A DNA stretch of 64,000 nucleotides from Hysterangium stoloniferum. Its lineage: Eukaryota; Basidiomycota; Agaricomycetes; Hysterangiales; Hysterangiaceae. Shown here piece by piece: positions 1-11,525 of the stretch (the first letter of the stretch is position 1; every line of letters starts with the position of its first letter). The stretch spans positions 62,001 through 126,000 of the forward strand of contig WHVD01000162.1 in the NCBI GenBank assembly GCA_015178975.1, given 5' to 3'. Made by a program: the position numbers and the translations under genes. The notes beneath the pieces were generated by a model, which was not told where the DNA came from, made no database searches, and saw only the letters and a program-made list of their open reading frames with translations.

Positions 1-541
1 GTTAAGTACTGTGTCAGGAACTTATTCCAGAACTATTGGAAAGTCACTGGAAAGTCGGGAACTATCAGATAGGGTCAGGATGTTGGCTTCAGCTATGTGC
101 TGTGCCTCTACGCAAATGCTCGAAGTCCTTAATTTCAGAAGTGAGACTTACAATGGAAGATATGGATATTCAGAGTTCTGAAGAGTTCCGAATATCGAGC
201 GTACAGAAAGACGGAAGAAGGAATAAGAAACTAAGTCGATATCAGATCTAAGGTAAAGTACAAATTCACGGAAACTAATATAAGTCTTCTCATTATTGTA
301 CTACAAACTGAGACCATAATAAGATGGAAATGGAAGTATTCTTAAATGGGAATACAATAAGACATATTGGGAAGACAATATTCCAAAACGGGAATATAAT
401 AAACAAATGAGTGAATACTTGTCAACGGACAAATTACCAAATGTGGAACAAGGGAAGAATGCGGCAGATATGGTAACTATGATGTTCCATAGTCGGAGAT
501 CAGAAGTCGGATATTGAAACATCTGGGAATGGGTCGTAACA
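1..541 (-). repeat. LTR, family W (left edge cut by window)
   Basis: It is an inverted copy of 2363-2901. On the plus strand it starts GTTAAG (the first T is outside the window) and ends CGTAACA, the usual TG...CA LTR ends, so its sense strand is minus. It carries the shared box (GGCTTCAGC...TGTGC) near 85-115. Whether it is a solo LTR or part of an element cannot be told, because its left flank is missing. Confidence 0.75.
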
Positions 542-2139
542 CAATGGATCATTTGGCTGGTCCCTTGCTTTATCAGAAAACCTTTCGGAAACCGCAATAA
601 CACCAATGCTGACCATTACCTTCTCCAGAAAATTGTTCTGCCTCTGGAAATTTCAGATCAATGACCAGAAACCTTTCTCCTGGATCTCATTATGGTGCTC
701 CAAAGCATCCTGCATCTTCATCAGTTCCATCCCAATAAACACCAATGCATCCATGGTGTCTTTGAGAAGTCTGATGTTGTTACGACCGTGTCGCAACCCT
801 ATCAGTCCCGAGGTTATCGCCACTTATCAACATTTCAAGTCACCATCTCGGAAACCATCAGCCCCGAAGCTGACGTATGTTTTCGTGAAGATCAAACTCC
901 TTTTACACCCACGTCAAAATAACTCGTATTGTCTGGTCAAACTTTTGACACGTCCCTTTTATTATGTTGATCCGTTCAATCTTATGTTTCACATATGTCT
1001 ATCTATAATTGTAGTCCTTGAACTATTTCCTTTTATCGTAATCCCGCTCTCGGTTATCATCGGCCTCCGAACTAATCATAAACTTCCCGTTCCTAGTCAA
1101 GCTTATTGTTAATGCTGTTTTCCGCCCTTTTCCTCATTAGTGTTTTCTAGATGCCTGTTACTTGTATATGAACCCGCTGTAGTTGTAGTTACTAGGCAAT
1201 CAGAATATCAACTCAGAATACCCTCATACATCTGTAACAGTCTCATACTAAGAATCCCCCCATCCGCCTTTGCGTGCACTCACCCACTCCTGGCCCCGAC
1301 CCCTTGGCCCAACGCTCGACTTGTCCTTCGGTTCCGATCGGTATCTCGCCGAAAGGAGCTCTTTAGGATTAGTCTTCGCCTGCCCGAAATCTAAGGACAC
1401 CCTACAGATATTTGCGAGGGCGCAGCACATAAGCTGAAGCCAAGTCCTTCCGATCGGTCCCTGTCAGCCACCGACATTTAGTCAGTTTTCAGTTCTTAAC
1501 AGATGTTGGAATTACATGTATTCAGTACCTCAGTCTCCGTATTCTTGGCTATTCCCAGATTTTCCATGTCATCAGTTTTCTGAGCCTTCTCACCTTTTGG
1601 AGCCCTCTTCACGGCGAGGGTGCACAGAAGCTTGAGTACTGTGCAAGGATAGCAAGTTCTGCCCCATTTTACCTTCTGCTTCCAACAAGTCAAATTCCAA
1701 ATTGAGCACTGATAACACAGACTGTTGTGGATGATTTCCATCTGTTCTGGAGCTTTGACCTTTTGTTTCTGTTTCAGAAATTAGTCAACTTCCAACCTTT
1801 TACAGAATGAATCACTTACTTTAGGACTTGAAGGTTCAGCCTCTCCCTCCACTTCCACCTCCACAGCTTTTCACTGTGTTCAAATGTTATCAGAAGAAAC
1901 AGAACATTGTTGTTTTCACTTACTTTTCCCTCCCTTATCTCCTTTGCTTGCTTTTCCACCATCTCGGCCTCCCACTGCTTTTTCTCCACTTCATCCTTCA
2001 GTTTCTGATCCTCTGCCATCTTCTGCAACCACACCTCCTTTTCTGCCTTCACCTGCTCCAACTCCTCCATCCCCTGTCATTTTCATTGAAGTTCTTCAAC
2101 TTTCAACATTTTTGCAAGCACGGTAATTTTGGCATCTGA
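542..2139 (-). pseudogene. Antisense accessory gene of a Ty3 element, copy 1 (coiled coil + Cys cluster)
   Basis: Read on the minus strand: a charged coiled-coil exon (to about 1924, beginning near MEELEQVKAEKEVW), a GT-AG intron 1923-1874, a short acidic exon 1873-1820 (KAVEVEVEGEAEPSSPK), an intron 1819-1769, then a cysteine-rich exon with CYQC...CYPC. That exon is split by the solo LTR 778-1501 and resumes at 777 (RLLKDTMDALVF). The same exon order and intron positions recur near 59.3-60.3 kb, and more damaged near 52-55.6 kb. A purine tract and LTR follow at 2351-2901 on the opposite strand, so the gene lies antisense just before a 3' LTR. Copy 1 is broken by the LTR and by stops near 2090. 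Function is unknown; the six-cysteine pattern suggests zinc binding. Confidence 0.55.
778..1501 (+). mobile_element. Solo LTR, family Z
   Basis: Starts TGTTACGACC and ends CTTAACA. It is flanked by the 5-bp duplication GATGT (773-777 and 1502-1506). It is the reverse complement of the longer copy at 53306-54455, which has gained a minisatellite. It carries the shared box at about 1413-1443. Confidence 0.88.
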
Positions 2140-2350
2140 ATCTTCTGGGGTAGTGGCAAATAACAGTCAACAAATTGACATGCAAGTTGTGGTTAAAGAA
2201 ACAAAATCATTAATTTGAATATTTAGAAGTTTTTATACTCAGATCAGCAGCTGAAACACTCACTTCCAGAATTGTGTAAATTTCATGACACATAATGATC
2301 AACCATTGCTTCAACGCTCAGTACCTAATCGCCTCTATGGGACTTCGGCC

Positions 2351-2362
2351 TAAAGGGGGTAC
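2351..2362 (+). other. Polypurine tract before a 3' LTR
   Basis: TAAAGGGGGTAC lies directly before the LTR start TGTTATGACC at 2363. The same tract, as its complement GTACCCTCCCTTTA, abuts the LTR at 59150 and, with one change, the LTR end at 51704. This fixes the orientation of these elements. Confidence 0.6.
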
Positions 2363-2901
2363 TGTTATGACCGATTCCTGGATGTTTCAATATCTGACTT
2401 CTGACTTCTGACTATGGAACATCATAGTTCTCATATCTCCCATAATCTGCCCTTGTTCCACATTTGGTAACTTGTCCATTGACAAGTATTCATTTGTTTA
2501 TTATATTCCTGTTTCGGAATAATGTCTCCCTAATCTGTCTTATTGTATTCCCATTTTGGAATACTTCCATTTCCATCTTATTGTGGTCTTAGTTTGTAGT
2601 ACAATAATGAGAAGACTTATATTAGTTTCCGTGAATTTGTACTTTACTTTAGATCTGATATTGACTTAGTTTCTTATTCCCTCTTCCATCTTTCTGTATG
2701 CTTGATATTCAGAACTCTTTGGAACTCTAAATATCTGTATCTTCCAGCATAAGTCCCATCTTTGAAATTAAGGACTTCCGAGCATTTGTGTAGAGGTGCA
2801 GCACATAAGCTGAAGCCAATGTCCTGACCCTATCCGATAGTTTCCGAGTCCCTGGTGACTTTCCAATAGTTCCAGAATAAGTTCTGACATGGCACTTAAC
2901 A
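2363..2901 (+). repeat. LTR, family W (3' LTR position)
   Basis: TGTTATGACC...CTTAACA, an inverted match over its length to 1-541. The purine tract just upstream makes it a 3' LTR in plus orientation. The shared box is at about 2797-2830. Confidence 0.8.
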
Positions 2902-3777
2902 CAACTATATAGTCTTCCATAGTCATGTACTTACTCTCCAGTTTTAATCTCAAACTAGTCTTAATCTAATCTGCTCCTTTGTTCTTTCTATACATTCAAT
3001 ATCTGGAACCCTCTGGACTCTGGATATCCAGAACTCTCTGGAACTCTGAGTATCTGTAAACACTCCAGCATATATCTGCCCTCTAAAATATGGACACCTG
3101 AGTGAGTACACAAGGGCACAGCACATAAGCTGAAGCCAGGTCCATCCCATACTCTGGTAATATTCTGATACTCCCCAGACTAATCCCTGGAAACTCCCAG
3201 ACTAATTCTCCAGAACTCCATGGACATGCACCAGGAAGTGTCTAGAATATCCACCAGAAAATCTGCCCAGAGATCTGGAACTTAGCATCACCCCTGAACC
3301 TGGTTGACATCTGGTTTATTATGTCCCCTGTGTATGTTCCTGTTTTGTCCTAGCCTTGTCCCTAGTATGGACACCTCTGTCTTGTTTCTTGTTCACCTGT
3401 TTTGTCTTTTTGTCCAGCCAGATTTGTAGTACAATAATCTTTCATTCTATATAGTCTAGCCTATGCATGTACTACAATCTGATCAGAGCATCAACTTAGC
3501 ATACCTCTAGTTCTCTACCTTGACTTTTTACCAGCACATTATTGGAACCCATGGGTTGTCCTGCTTGACCCTTCCTGTCACTCTCAAGTCTGCAGACTTC
3601 CCAGCTCAATCACCCCTTACATTCCAGACCCCATGGGTCATCCATTTCCCCTTTTCTAAAATAGGACATAACAATCATGTGAGGGCACAGCACTTAAGCT
3701 GAAGCCAAGTCCCACCTGCTACCTGGAACTCTGCAGGTTTTCCCCCAGAACCCTGCCCATAAGCCCTGAGCTTAACA
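2902..3777 (+). repeat. Two or more truncated LTR fragments
   Basis: Two further copies of the shared box in the AAGCTGAAGCCA direction occur near 3113-3140 and 3676-3705, each with LTR-like surroundings. The second ends GAGCTTAACA at 3777, abutting a Tc1 fragment. The first resembles the LTR at 45693-46912. I cannot place their 5' ends and see no target duplication. Confidence 0.55.
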
Positions 3778-3953
3778 TCAGATGAGACCAATATTAATAG
3801 GATTGGGTCAGATGGAAAGACATGTGTGGAAACAATGGAGAGAACCAGTGTCTGACTAGACTACAACACTGACTGTCAAACATGGAGGAGGAAACAACCT
3901 CATGGTATGGGGTTGTATGGGTTGGAATGGAGTCACTCCATGCTGTACCGAAG
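3778..3953 (+). pseudogene. Tc1/mariner transposase fragment
   Basis: Translation in shifted frames gives SDETNINRIGSDGK, then HGGGNNLMVWGCMGWNGV. These are the first catalytic-Asp block and the VWGCMGW block of Tc1 transposases. It is cut on both sides, by an LTR on the left and by the start of single-copy sequence near 3954. Too short to be functional. Confidence 0.75.
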
Positions 3954-4372
3954 TTAGCGTTGCTCACACCCTAATACACTAGCGCTATGGACTTGAATTC
4001 ACGGTACGCAAGCTAAAGCTTTTCGTCTGCAGGGTACATCTGAACATTCTGCCATGACTTCATGCGCAAGGCATATATAAGCTGCTAAAATGACCTATGA
4101 TGGACACGGATGAGATAGCTTTGATCCGAGGGGACTTCCTAACATGCGGGTGTATTCTAGATTAGCTCCCAGCGAGTACGGCATTGCCATCGCTGCTGTC
4201 TTTGGCTGGGGCTTTGTTAGATTTGGAAATACAATATCTATTAGAATGTCCAAGCTGTTATAAGTCCCTAGTTGGCATCAGTCCAGATGTGACTGTATAA
4301 GTCCCAAGGTAGCATCAGAAGGACTTATATAGAATATGTATATATAATCCATAATATCTCACTAGACCAATA
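3954..4372. other. Non-coding stretch with a short imperfect duplication
   Basis: No gene recognised. Two imperfect copies of TATAAGTCCC followed by GCATCAG lie at about 4259-4283 and 4296-4320, just upstream of the tRNA-like element. Confidence 0.4.
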
Positions 4373-4467
4373 GGTCCAGTAGCTCAGTGGTTAAGAGCAC
4401 TGCTTATATAAAGCCAGAGGTCCTTGGTTCAATCCCAGGCTGGGTCAATTCTTTTCTATACCTTTAA
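4373..4467 (+). mobile_element. tRNA-derived SINE or tRNA pseudogene
   Basis: A 74-nt tRNA-like unit: acceptor arms GGTCCAG and CTGGGTC pair fully with wobbles, D stem is GCTC/GAGC, box A is TAGCTCAGTGG, and box B is GGTTCAATCCC within a good T arm. The anticodon stem is mismatched with an oversized TATATAA-type loop, so it is unlikely to be a working tRNA. The tail ATTCTTTTCTATACCTTTAA matches the tail of the SINE at 26131-26260, which argues for one SINE family. The source tRNA is uncertain; an Ile(UAU)-like loop is only a guess. Confidence 0.6.
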
Positions 4468-5410
4468 CAGGCTTCTGGTGTGCTACCAGAGTGCTAGTCA
4501 CTAGCGATGCAATTCTACACGGGTGACTTCTAGTTCGTCGTGTTAAATGCCAATTCGGCGTAAGTGTGTTATAATTGCTATCTGGCCCTACTTTCGGAAC
4601 ATGCTTCAGATTGGAAATAAGTGTTCATAAATCGTCTGCACAAATGTTAAATTTCTTTCCACCCGACAAGATAACTCCTATTGGGTGATCGTTGATGTAT
4701 TTATAAGGTCGTCCCGGGCCGCAGCTACAGCCTTGTTCTCGCTACCCTCAGACTCACTCAAAACCACTAGCATCTAGAGCGATCCCAAGCGCTTACACAG
4801 TATCTCAAACCCAACAACCCATGGATCCTTGGGTTCATCAAACCCAAACCCGTGGTAGTCAATACAATGTTGTGATCGCTCTTGTTTTACGTCGGCTGAT
4901 TCATGTTGAACCCAATTCTGGCTGCTTTCCCTGAGTCAATGAAACAATATCGATGTTAGAAAATGGAATTGTGACAGTATTGAGAATCTGATGGTGAAAG
5001 CGGCCAGAACCATTCCCAGCGTAAACCAGTCGAGGTAAAGAACGAGAAATACCGCCACGGGTTTGATGGAATCGAAGGGATCTATCAATGTTTGTGTGTG
5101 AATGCTTTGCTATCGTTGATGATCCCAGTGTTCCCACCACCACCATACTAAATAAAAGTTCCCACTAAAGCATCTAGCTCGTCACAAGTCTCCCCACTAT
5201 GTCCGAGTACATGTTCTTTTTTTCCTCAACTACTCTTTTGAGGCATGTCAACTCATGTTCTCGGACAATATCACAACACACACTCTCTCATCTCAAGGGT
5301 CAACTACTCAATATGGACACCGCATGAAGAACGAGATCTCCAAGGTCATTCTCACAACATTCAAGCCGTAACTCAATCTCGAATTTTACCTTAACTGGGC
5401 CATTAGGCGG
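4468..5410. other. No supported gene
   Basis: A minus-strand open frame at 4901-5146 has no recognisable domain and no clear splice context. I see no repeat matching elsewhere in the window. Confidence 0.35.
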
Positions 5411-5416
5411 CATAAT

Positions 5417-5861
5417 GTGCCCCTCCCAAGGACCCTCTGCACGCGGCTTGTTATGGCGGTGTATGAGTTCAGTGTCACTTTTTCATTGATGGTAACTTAC
5501 GGCCCATATGCTATAATATTGGCAGATGGTATCCCTTCGCGACCAAAAATTTTAGCGCAATTATTGTGCTCATCAATTTCACCGAGGAGAAAGCGAAGTC
5601 GTTGCGTATTTCCCACCTGTGCTGGCGACACATCTCGTGGAAACGCTCTTTCCTCAGCTGAGGAGCCGGTGAGTCTTTTATACAGTCACATGGCTTATAT
5701 TATTGGCGATTACTAACGTGCTTATCTAGGCATCTGTTGGTGCTTGGGACAATTTGACTGTATACCCGTGCTACGTGTTACTCAGTGTCAATATTACATT
5801 GCGCTGTCCCATCCTCCCAGACTGGTGTTTGAAGGAACAGTATCCATTGTTCGAATCATGA
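5417..5861 (+). CDS. Putative spliced gene, unknown product
   Basis: The support is mainly an intron. It has donor GTGAGT at 5669, a textbook branch point TTACTAAC ending near 5715, and acceptor ATCTAG at 5728. The upstream exon is open in more than one frame. Phase 0 joins ...SSAEEP to ASVGAWDNLTVYP and runs to a stop at 5859-5861. Another frame (EVVAYFPPVLATHLVETLF) also looks protein-like and stops soon after the intron, so the frame is unsettled. A second possible intron (GTAACT...TTGGCAG) lies near 5491-5525. No domain recognised. Confidence 0.3.
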
Positions 5862-6027
5862 ATTAAGCTAGCCATCCACCTGGTAGGGTTATTAGTTTGC
5901 AGATGATGGCGGTGCAAAGAGAAGAACTTGGGAATAGAATGAACGCGTAAGATCCCATTGCTCAAGCTACATTCCTTGCCCTACCCCTAACTCACAATGA
6001 CATATTTCCCCACGCCACAATCTTCAG

Positions 6028-6357
6028 GCCCATCTGTCCTCGTGTCCGTGCCCTCCCCCATTACTTATCTCGACGCAGACCCCGCCACCCACCCCCAGCC
6101 CAAAGGAGCGGAAGAACAAAGACCTAGATAGGATTGCTTCATATGCCAATGCATATGATGGTCATATATTGAATACTGTATTCGACATCGTGCCGAATCC
6201 AGTATTCAAGATGACTGGTCGCGCACCCGTTGCAAACAATCGCAGCAGTAGCGCTCAGCCTGGCACCCATGAGGTGATTCGGGTGAGGAGGCTAAAGATA
6301 TTAACGACACTATGCAGGACGCATGCATTCAGCACGACGCAAGGTCAAATATGGTGA
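6028..6357 (+). CDS. Putative exon of an unknown gene
   Basis: An acceptor-like TCTTCAG ends at 6027, followed by an open frame of about 109 residues to a stop at 6355-6357. It opens with a Pro-rich stretch (TPPPTPSPKERKNK), followed by DLDRIASYANAYDGHILN and a region rich in Asn, Ser and Arg. No family recognised. The upstream exons are not identified, so this may be a terminal exon or chance. Confidence 0.25.
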   Translation, partial: AHLSSCPCPPPLLISTQTPPPTPSPKERKNKDLDRIASYANAYDGHILNTVFDIVPNPVFKMTGRAPVANNRSSSAQPGTHEVIRVRRLKILTTLCRTHAFSTTQGQIW

Positions 6358-7785
6358 TTCTAGGCTCGTGGCACACTTATCACTTTCATCACATCCTTAT
6401 TTAGAAATGATATTACTCTTGAAGCCCGAGATGTCCGTCGTCCCGTCCTTCCCTAGTTGAACATCACTAACAACAGCAACCCACAGGGTATTTCCGACTA
6501 AGCTCTCGCACATTATGTATATCTTATGCTATATATCTTTATATGATGCGCCAATGACCTATGTACCCAGAGTCACTTTAAGCTTATCCAAGGTCATGAG
6601 CCAAAGCCCAAAGTTGCTGGCGGGTTTTTGTCAGATATGGCAAGTGAATTTCGTGTGCGTATTTCGACAGTCGTAAGTCTTGGCGAAGCTAATGGTAACT
6701 GTGAGGGGGCTTCTGCCACAAATACCTGCGCCGCGGTACTCTAGAGAAGAGGTACGGAGCAGAGAACCCAGCGAGTAGGCCCATATCAGCGGTCATGAAG
6801 TCCTGAACAAATTGACTGCAAAACCAGGCGTTACGGTACGAGTTGAAAATGCTGACTACCTGATTGGTTTTTGATCATTATGACTATTCATCACAATCGA
6901 TCGGTGGGATTAATCCACTATCGCTTGTAGTTCTTTATCCAACGCCGGTATGAATATCAAATTTCCCCTTATCTCCACAGCACAACGGTTCCTTGGAAAT
7001 AAGTGCCATATATTGCTAATAAGGCCCTTACCTCATTTAAATAGCAAATAATGTGCCTGTCAAGCTAGATACACATAATTTGGAGTTTATTAGAAGCGCT
7101 GCATAGATGAAAAGGCTGTTGGATTCCCGCTTCACCTCAATCCCTATGCCGACGAGATTAACATTATTATCACTACTATATCTATTATTCAAAGGCATGA
7201 AACCTGTGTGACATGAGGTGCAGAGCCTATGACAGAACGAAGTGGAGAAGGCGTGTCCCGACGAGAAGAAGGCGAAAGATCGACCGATAGGGAAGAGGGC
7301 ATACAACTTTGAGAAGAAAAAGTTAAGACCAGTAAAACTCGGAAACCACAGAGAAAGTGAGAAAATAATATGACCTTCGTTCATGCAAGGAATATCGTCC
7401 ACATTTCGAAAAAAAATACTTGAAAGGAGATTCAACTTGAGTGGCACTACTAATCACGCCATAACTCACTGCACTCTTAGTGTACATTAGATTGACAATA
7501 TACTTTTTACTTAGCCAAACAATGATATGACCAGTGTATCTCCTTCGCAGCATCTCTTCTTTCGTATATATACATGTATCTACATTTTTCAGATATTTTA
7601 TTGTAAAATATAAATTTTCGACACATTATTATTAGAGTATTATATATTGAGATAGAAGCTAAGGAAAGTAACTCGGCCTTGGTATAATGAAACGTAGGCA
7701 ACTTTCCGCCTCGCAACTTATCATCTCCAATATGGGAATTTGGTGTTGTTTCTCTTACATAAAATATAACCCATGTGCCTAAGGC
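6358..7785. other. No supported gene
   Basis: AT-rich sequence with scattered open frames on the minus strand (7037-7806) of low-complexity composition, rich in F, L and S, without splice support or domains. Confidence 0.35.
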
Positions 7786-7983
7786 ATGTATGCGGTTGTG
7801 GAGCACCTATTGTCTGACACGAGTTTCATTACCAAAACTCGACAATTACATATTTACGGTAACTATTATAAGGTGCTGCGGACGATATGTGAGATCGATG
7901 ACACATGTTCATTCAAAAATGGAGTGTGTAAAAATCTCTCGTTATGGGTGGCTGGAATTCCGGCAGAGCTGCAAAAAGTTCAT
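7786..7983 (+). CDS. Putative first exon of an unknown gene
   Basis: An ATG opens 66 codons (MYAVVEHLLSDTSFITKT...) ending at a canonical donor CAT|GTAAGTCC at 7984. An acceptor TTCAAG follows near 8048. The peptide has plausible composition but matches no family I know. Downstream exons up to about 8450 are unclear. Confidence 0.28.
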
Positions 7984-8537
7984 GTAAGTCCTGATTCAGA
8001 TATTTTGGGGTGAGACACGCATGGCCCTACGGTCATGCTGTATTCAAGGTGCTACAAGTAGTTAGACCTCCTTCCCCTAATAGTATAATAAATCAATTCA
8101 AATCAGGGGTTTTTATAGTTAAGATCCAAAATACAAAGTTCAATAGATTCTTGAAAACGCTTCGGTGCACAAATAGCACCATACAGCACGATTCTCAGCC
8201 ACCCATAATCATTCCGAGACATTTCCTTACGAACATACTTTGCATTGTGCTCCAAGGGCCTTCACCTATCCCCAGTCCTGCCACATCATGGTCCAACCCA
8301 GAAAATCAATCCGAAACATCCTAGGCAATATCGTTTGCCAGCAGTCCAAAGAACTTACGGGGTTGATTGGCATGATATCATCCCCAAGCTCAGGCTTTTG
8401 CCCATTTTGACGGTCGGCGTTAGCGATGTTTCCTCAAGAATTACGATGCCTTGAAATCTGGAATGCGATAGAATGCGATTATGTAGTGAGTAGAAACAAC
8501 TATCATTTTGGCGATAATTTCCGTACTCACCTCTTAC

Positions 8538-9470
8538 CAGCGCAAGCCAGGCGTCACCTAAGGCATCCGATGGTCGTCCCGGTTGAATAACCTTGAAGCG
8601 ACCCATGCTCGGGGCGCGGGTAGGACAGTCCAGTGCAATGTCATGATGGGATTCCATCCCTAAACCCCACGTCAAAGACTTGACAACCCATCGCCATAGT
8701 TTCAAGGGAGAGATGACGGTTATCTTGCGACGCAGCCGGCAGCGGATGTATTTCACAAAACACGGGTGATAGTCGAGGCTGTGTCTAAACGCATATCTTG
8801 CCTCAACTTGTCCCGAGTGGCAGGTGTCCGTTTCTTGTGCGGCGGCCGCTGACTGTTATATACGTCAGTATGACGGATTCTATTGCTTGGCCTTTGTACT
8901 TACCTCCTTTTCCAGCGCGCCCAATGCGATTGAGGACCAGCGCGCCCTTCGCTGACGTAAGACTCGTCTTACAAAGAAGCGAGTTGACACTGCAAAGTCT
9001 CCACTTGTCATGTATACGATCTGCACCGAGTTACCGCGGCTGTGGTTATCAGTCCCTTGTGTAATTTGTTCATGACGTTTTGGGACACTGTCAGGCGGTG
9101 TTGACTATCATTTGGGTAAGCCTCATATGACACCCGTTTATACCGTGGGACTTGTACTTACCAGTCCAACGTTGGTCATACATCTGTACAGCACAGTCAC
9201 AGCCGCAGTATCCATGATATCGGGAGGCCGATTGTGTGTACCATACAAGACATGTCCGAGAGGAAGATGTCCCCCTCCCGCTGGCGGCGCGAGGAAACCT
9301 GCAGTGAGAGACGCGTAAGGACCATTATTCAGAGGGGCAGGATACGTTATTTCGTGACGTGGTATCGTGAGATGTAGAAGGAGGGCGCCTATCATAATGG
9401 CAAGAGGCCTGTGAACCATCGATGGCATCGATGAAACCCTACAGTTGATATAGCCAAGGGTCAGAGGACT
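8538..9470 (-). CDS. Putative multi-exon gene, unknown product
   Basis: Read on the minus strand. An exon to 9162 ends MTNVGL at donor GTAAGTAC. A middle exon ends SIALGALEKE at 8904 with donor GTAAGTAC. An intron 8903-8853 ends TATAACAG. The next exon, 8852-8538, is exactly 105 codons, phase 0 at both ends, and ends at donor GTAAGA. It reads SAAAQETDTCHSG..., then LKLWRWVVKSLTWGLG and FKVIQPGRPSDALGDAW. The repeated donor sequence and open phase-0 exon are good signs of a real gene. The join at 9161 is not settled, and neither end of the gene is located. No domain recognised. Confidence 0.4.
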
Positions 9471-10079
9471 AATTATGGGAGGATATACCGCAAACATACA
9501 GGCTGCCCACAGTGTTGTACACCATCCCCACGATTTTCCACATAACCTGGCACCAACTGTCGTACGGCCTCCAGCTTTCGCTACCCTTTCTTGGTGTTCG
9601 ACCTCTCCCCGTAGTCTTATGTGACTTTGGTGGACCTTGTTCCCTGGCCTGCTCGTCGTGTTCCTGTTGTCCGCGCTTTTTTCGAGATATTGGTCGTACC
9701 GTTGGAGTTGCTGGCGGATGAAGAGAGACCATTGACCATCGATGAGCTATGCACTGTGGTGGTACCGGCATTGCCCGACGATGAAGGCAATGAAGATGAT
9801 GAAGAATCGGAGGACGTGGTTTGCTTAATGTTAGAAGCCAGGATGGTGAGGTCTAGGAAGAAGAGGTTGAGGTTGGCGTCTCGTATACCAGACGTTCGAT
9901 AAGGATACAGAGGAGAAGATCACGCCAACTTTACTTGATGACCGGGATTAACGCCAAGTATCACTAATTCATACCCCGCCATTACGCCGTGCATCCGAGC
10001 ATTCTGGCTTTCCGTGTCGCATCCCCTTTCATTTCGTTGCGCTGCCTGGACCCCAGGCATGACCGCATCGGCCTGGACC
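9471..10079. other. No supported gene
   Basis: An acidic open frame at 9621-9902 (plus; DDEGNEDDEESEDV) and an overlapping basic frame on the minus strand are both possible. Neither has splice support, and one must be spurious. Confidence 0.3.
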
Positions 10080-10205
10080 CCAGATAAGCCTTTGCATCGT
10101 CGCATCATCGCATATAGGTTATCACATCGTCGCAATTAGGACATCCCATCGTCACGGGTAGGCCATCCCATCATCGCAGGTAGGCCATCACACCGTCGCA
10201 GGAGA
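10080..10205. repeat. Short imperfect tandem repeat
   Basis: About four diverged units of 22-26 bp built around TAGGCCATCCCATCGTCGCA. Not seen elsewhere in the window. Confidence 0.5.
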
Positions 10206-11525
10206 TCGTGCCACGGATTCGTTGTTCGATGTACAAGAAGCCACGTATGTCGGTCATCAACGATCCCTGGCTATACAAGATCAGAAAATAGGACTTACAT
10301 TCCGATATCCCAAAGTTTGCTGGACTTCTGATCCACAGAACGAGCACAGGCGCACCGGAATTATCTCAATCTGGGAAACTGTCGACGTCATTGTACCTGA
10401 GTATCAAACGCTCGCCTATCACAGCTTAAATAGGACGTCGGGTGACGGATCAGAAGTCTATTTTCGTCGACGCGCGACCCCACCTCCACAGTAGTCTTTA
10501 AGACGGTACAACACCCCTGCCAATCCTGCAGAATGGAAACTTTCGTTTATTACTGTTAGTTCACTCGGGGTTTTCCTGCTTAACGCTATTAATCACGCTG
10601 TCTTTTACAGGTCTGCAAATACGAAATTGTATGGGGTGTGGTTTAGGGTGGATATATAACATTGCAAGCCATCAGTACTTTGCCGTCTCCATGCGTCTCT
10701 TATATTCCGAGACTGACAGACACTACAAACACGTGCATTGCGCTTTTTTTTTTTAGTGTTCATAGTTCGTTGACTGCGGAGTATTGCTAAAACTATAGCC
10801 AAATTTAGGGACGTATTCCACTCGCGGTAAATGGACGATGGCTCACCCGGGAGCATTTCACCAAATAATTCTATCTTTTGTCATCTGTTGGACCGGAAAT
10901 TATGTGCAATAATTGCGAGTCTCCACCACTGCCTGTCCTCTTCTCCTCCTCAGTCGCCGTATATATTTATATCTAAGGAAGACGCTACCGTCACTTTTCT
11001 AATTAGGGTAATGAATGAGACTGAACGATTTTCCTTATCTCTGAGTTCTTACCTCCCTTCTGTTGGATACGAAGGAGCCACGTGTCACTAGGGCAGCTGT
11101 GCTTTCCTTCCGCGGTGCCTAGACGCTGTGCCAAAACTGAAGTGGGTGCATGTAGATCGGACTCAATGTAGATAATGATAAAGATTCACTAACAAAGTTT
11201 TGGCACCGTTAGTCATGCTGTGGTCTCAAAAAGTTCGCGGCACGTGTGTGATAAATTAATATTAGATATATGTTACCTTGAACATTGGTCATTGCTGCAG
11301 TAAGTAATTTCGTTGAGGTACACAGAGAATGCACCTGTGGTTCGAAACGTCATTTTTCATATGGAAGACTCACAAGACCACGATTCATAGCCGTGATTAG
11401 GTGGTCATTAAAATAGGGGAAGCCTGTATTTAATGTCCGATTGCTGGCGATCGGCTAACAGCGATTCAGGGTGTTGAAAAGAACATGGCGCCATCTGACA
11501 CGTATTCTCCCCCCCCCTCCCCACT
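10206..11525. other. No supported gene; upstream region of the first MLKL-like gene
   Basis: Open frames at 10222-10494 and 10831-11091 lack domains or clear junctions. A C-tract (CCCCCCCC) lies about 12-20 bp before the ATG at 11526. No TATA box as clear as that of the paralogue is visible. Confidence 0.35.

Noticed and set aside
1..2901. The inverted pair 1-541 and 2363-2901 as terminal inverted repeats of a DNA transposon
   Set aside because: Both have LTR ends and the shared LTR box, and a purine tract abuts one. They are better explained as two LTRs in opposite orientation.
4373..4446. A functional tRNA gene
   Set aside because: The anticodon stem has a mismatch and the loop is too large, and the tail matches a SINE; kept as tRNA-derived.
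7037..7806. Minus-strand open frames as genes
   Set aside because: Low-complexity F/L/S-rich translation, overlapping frames, no splice pairs or domains.
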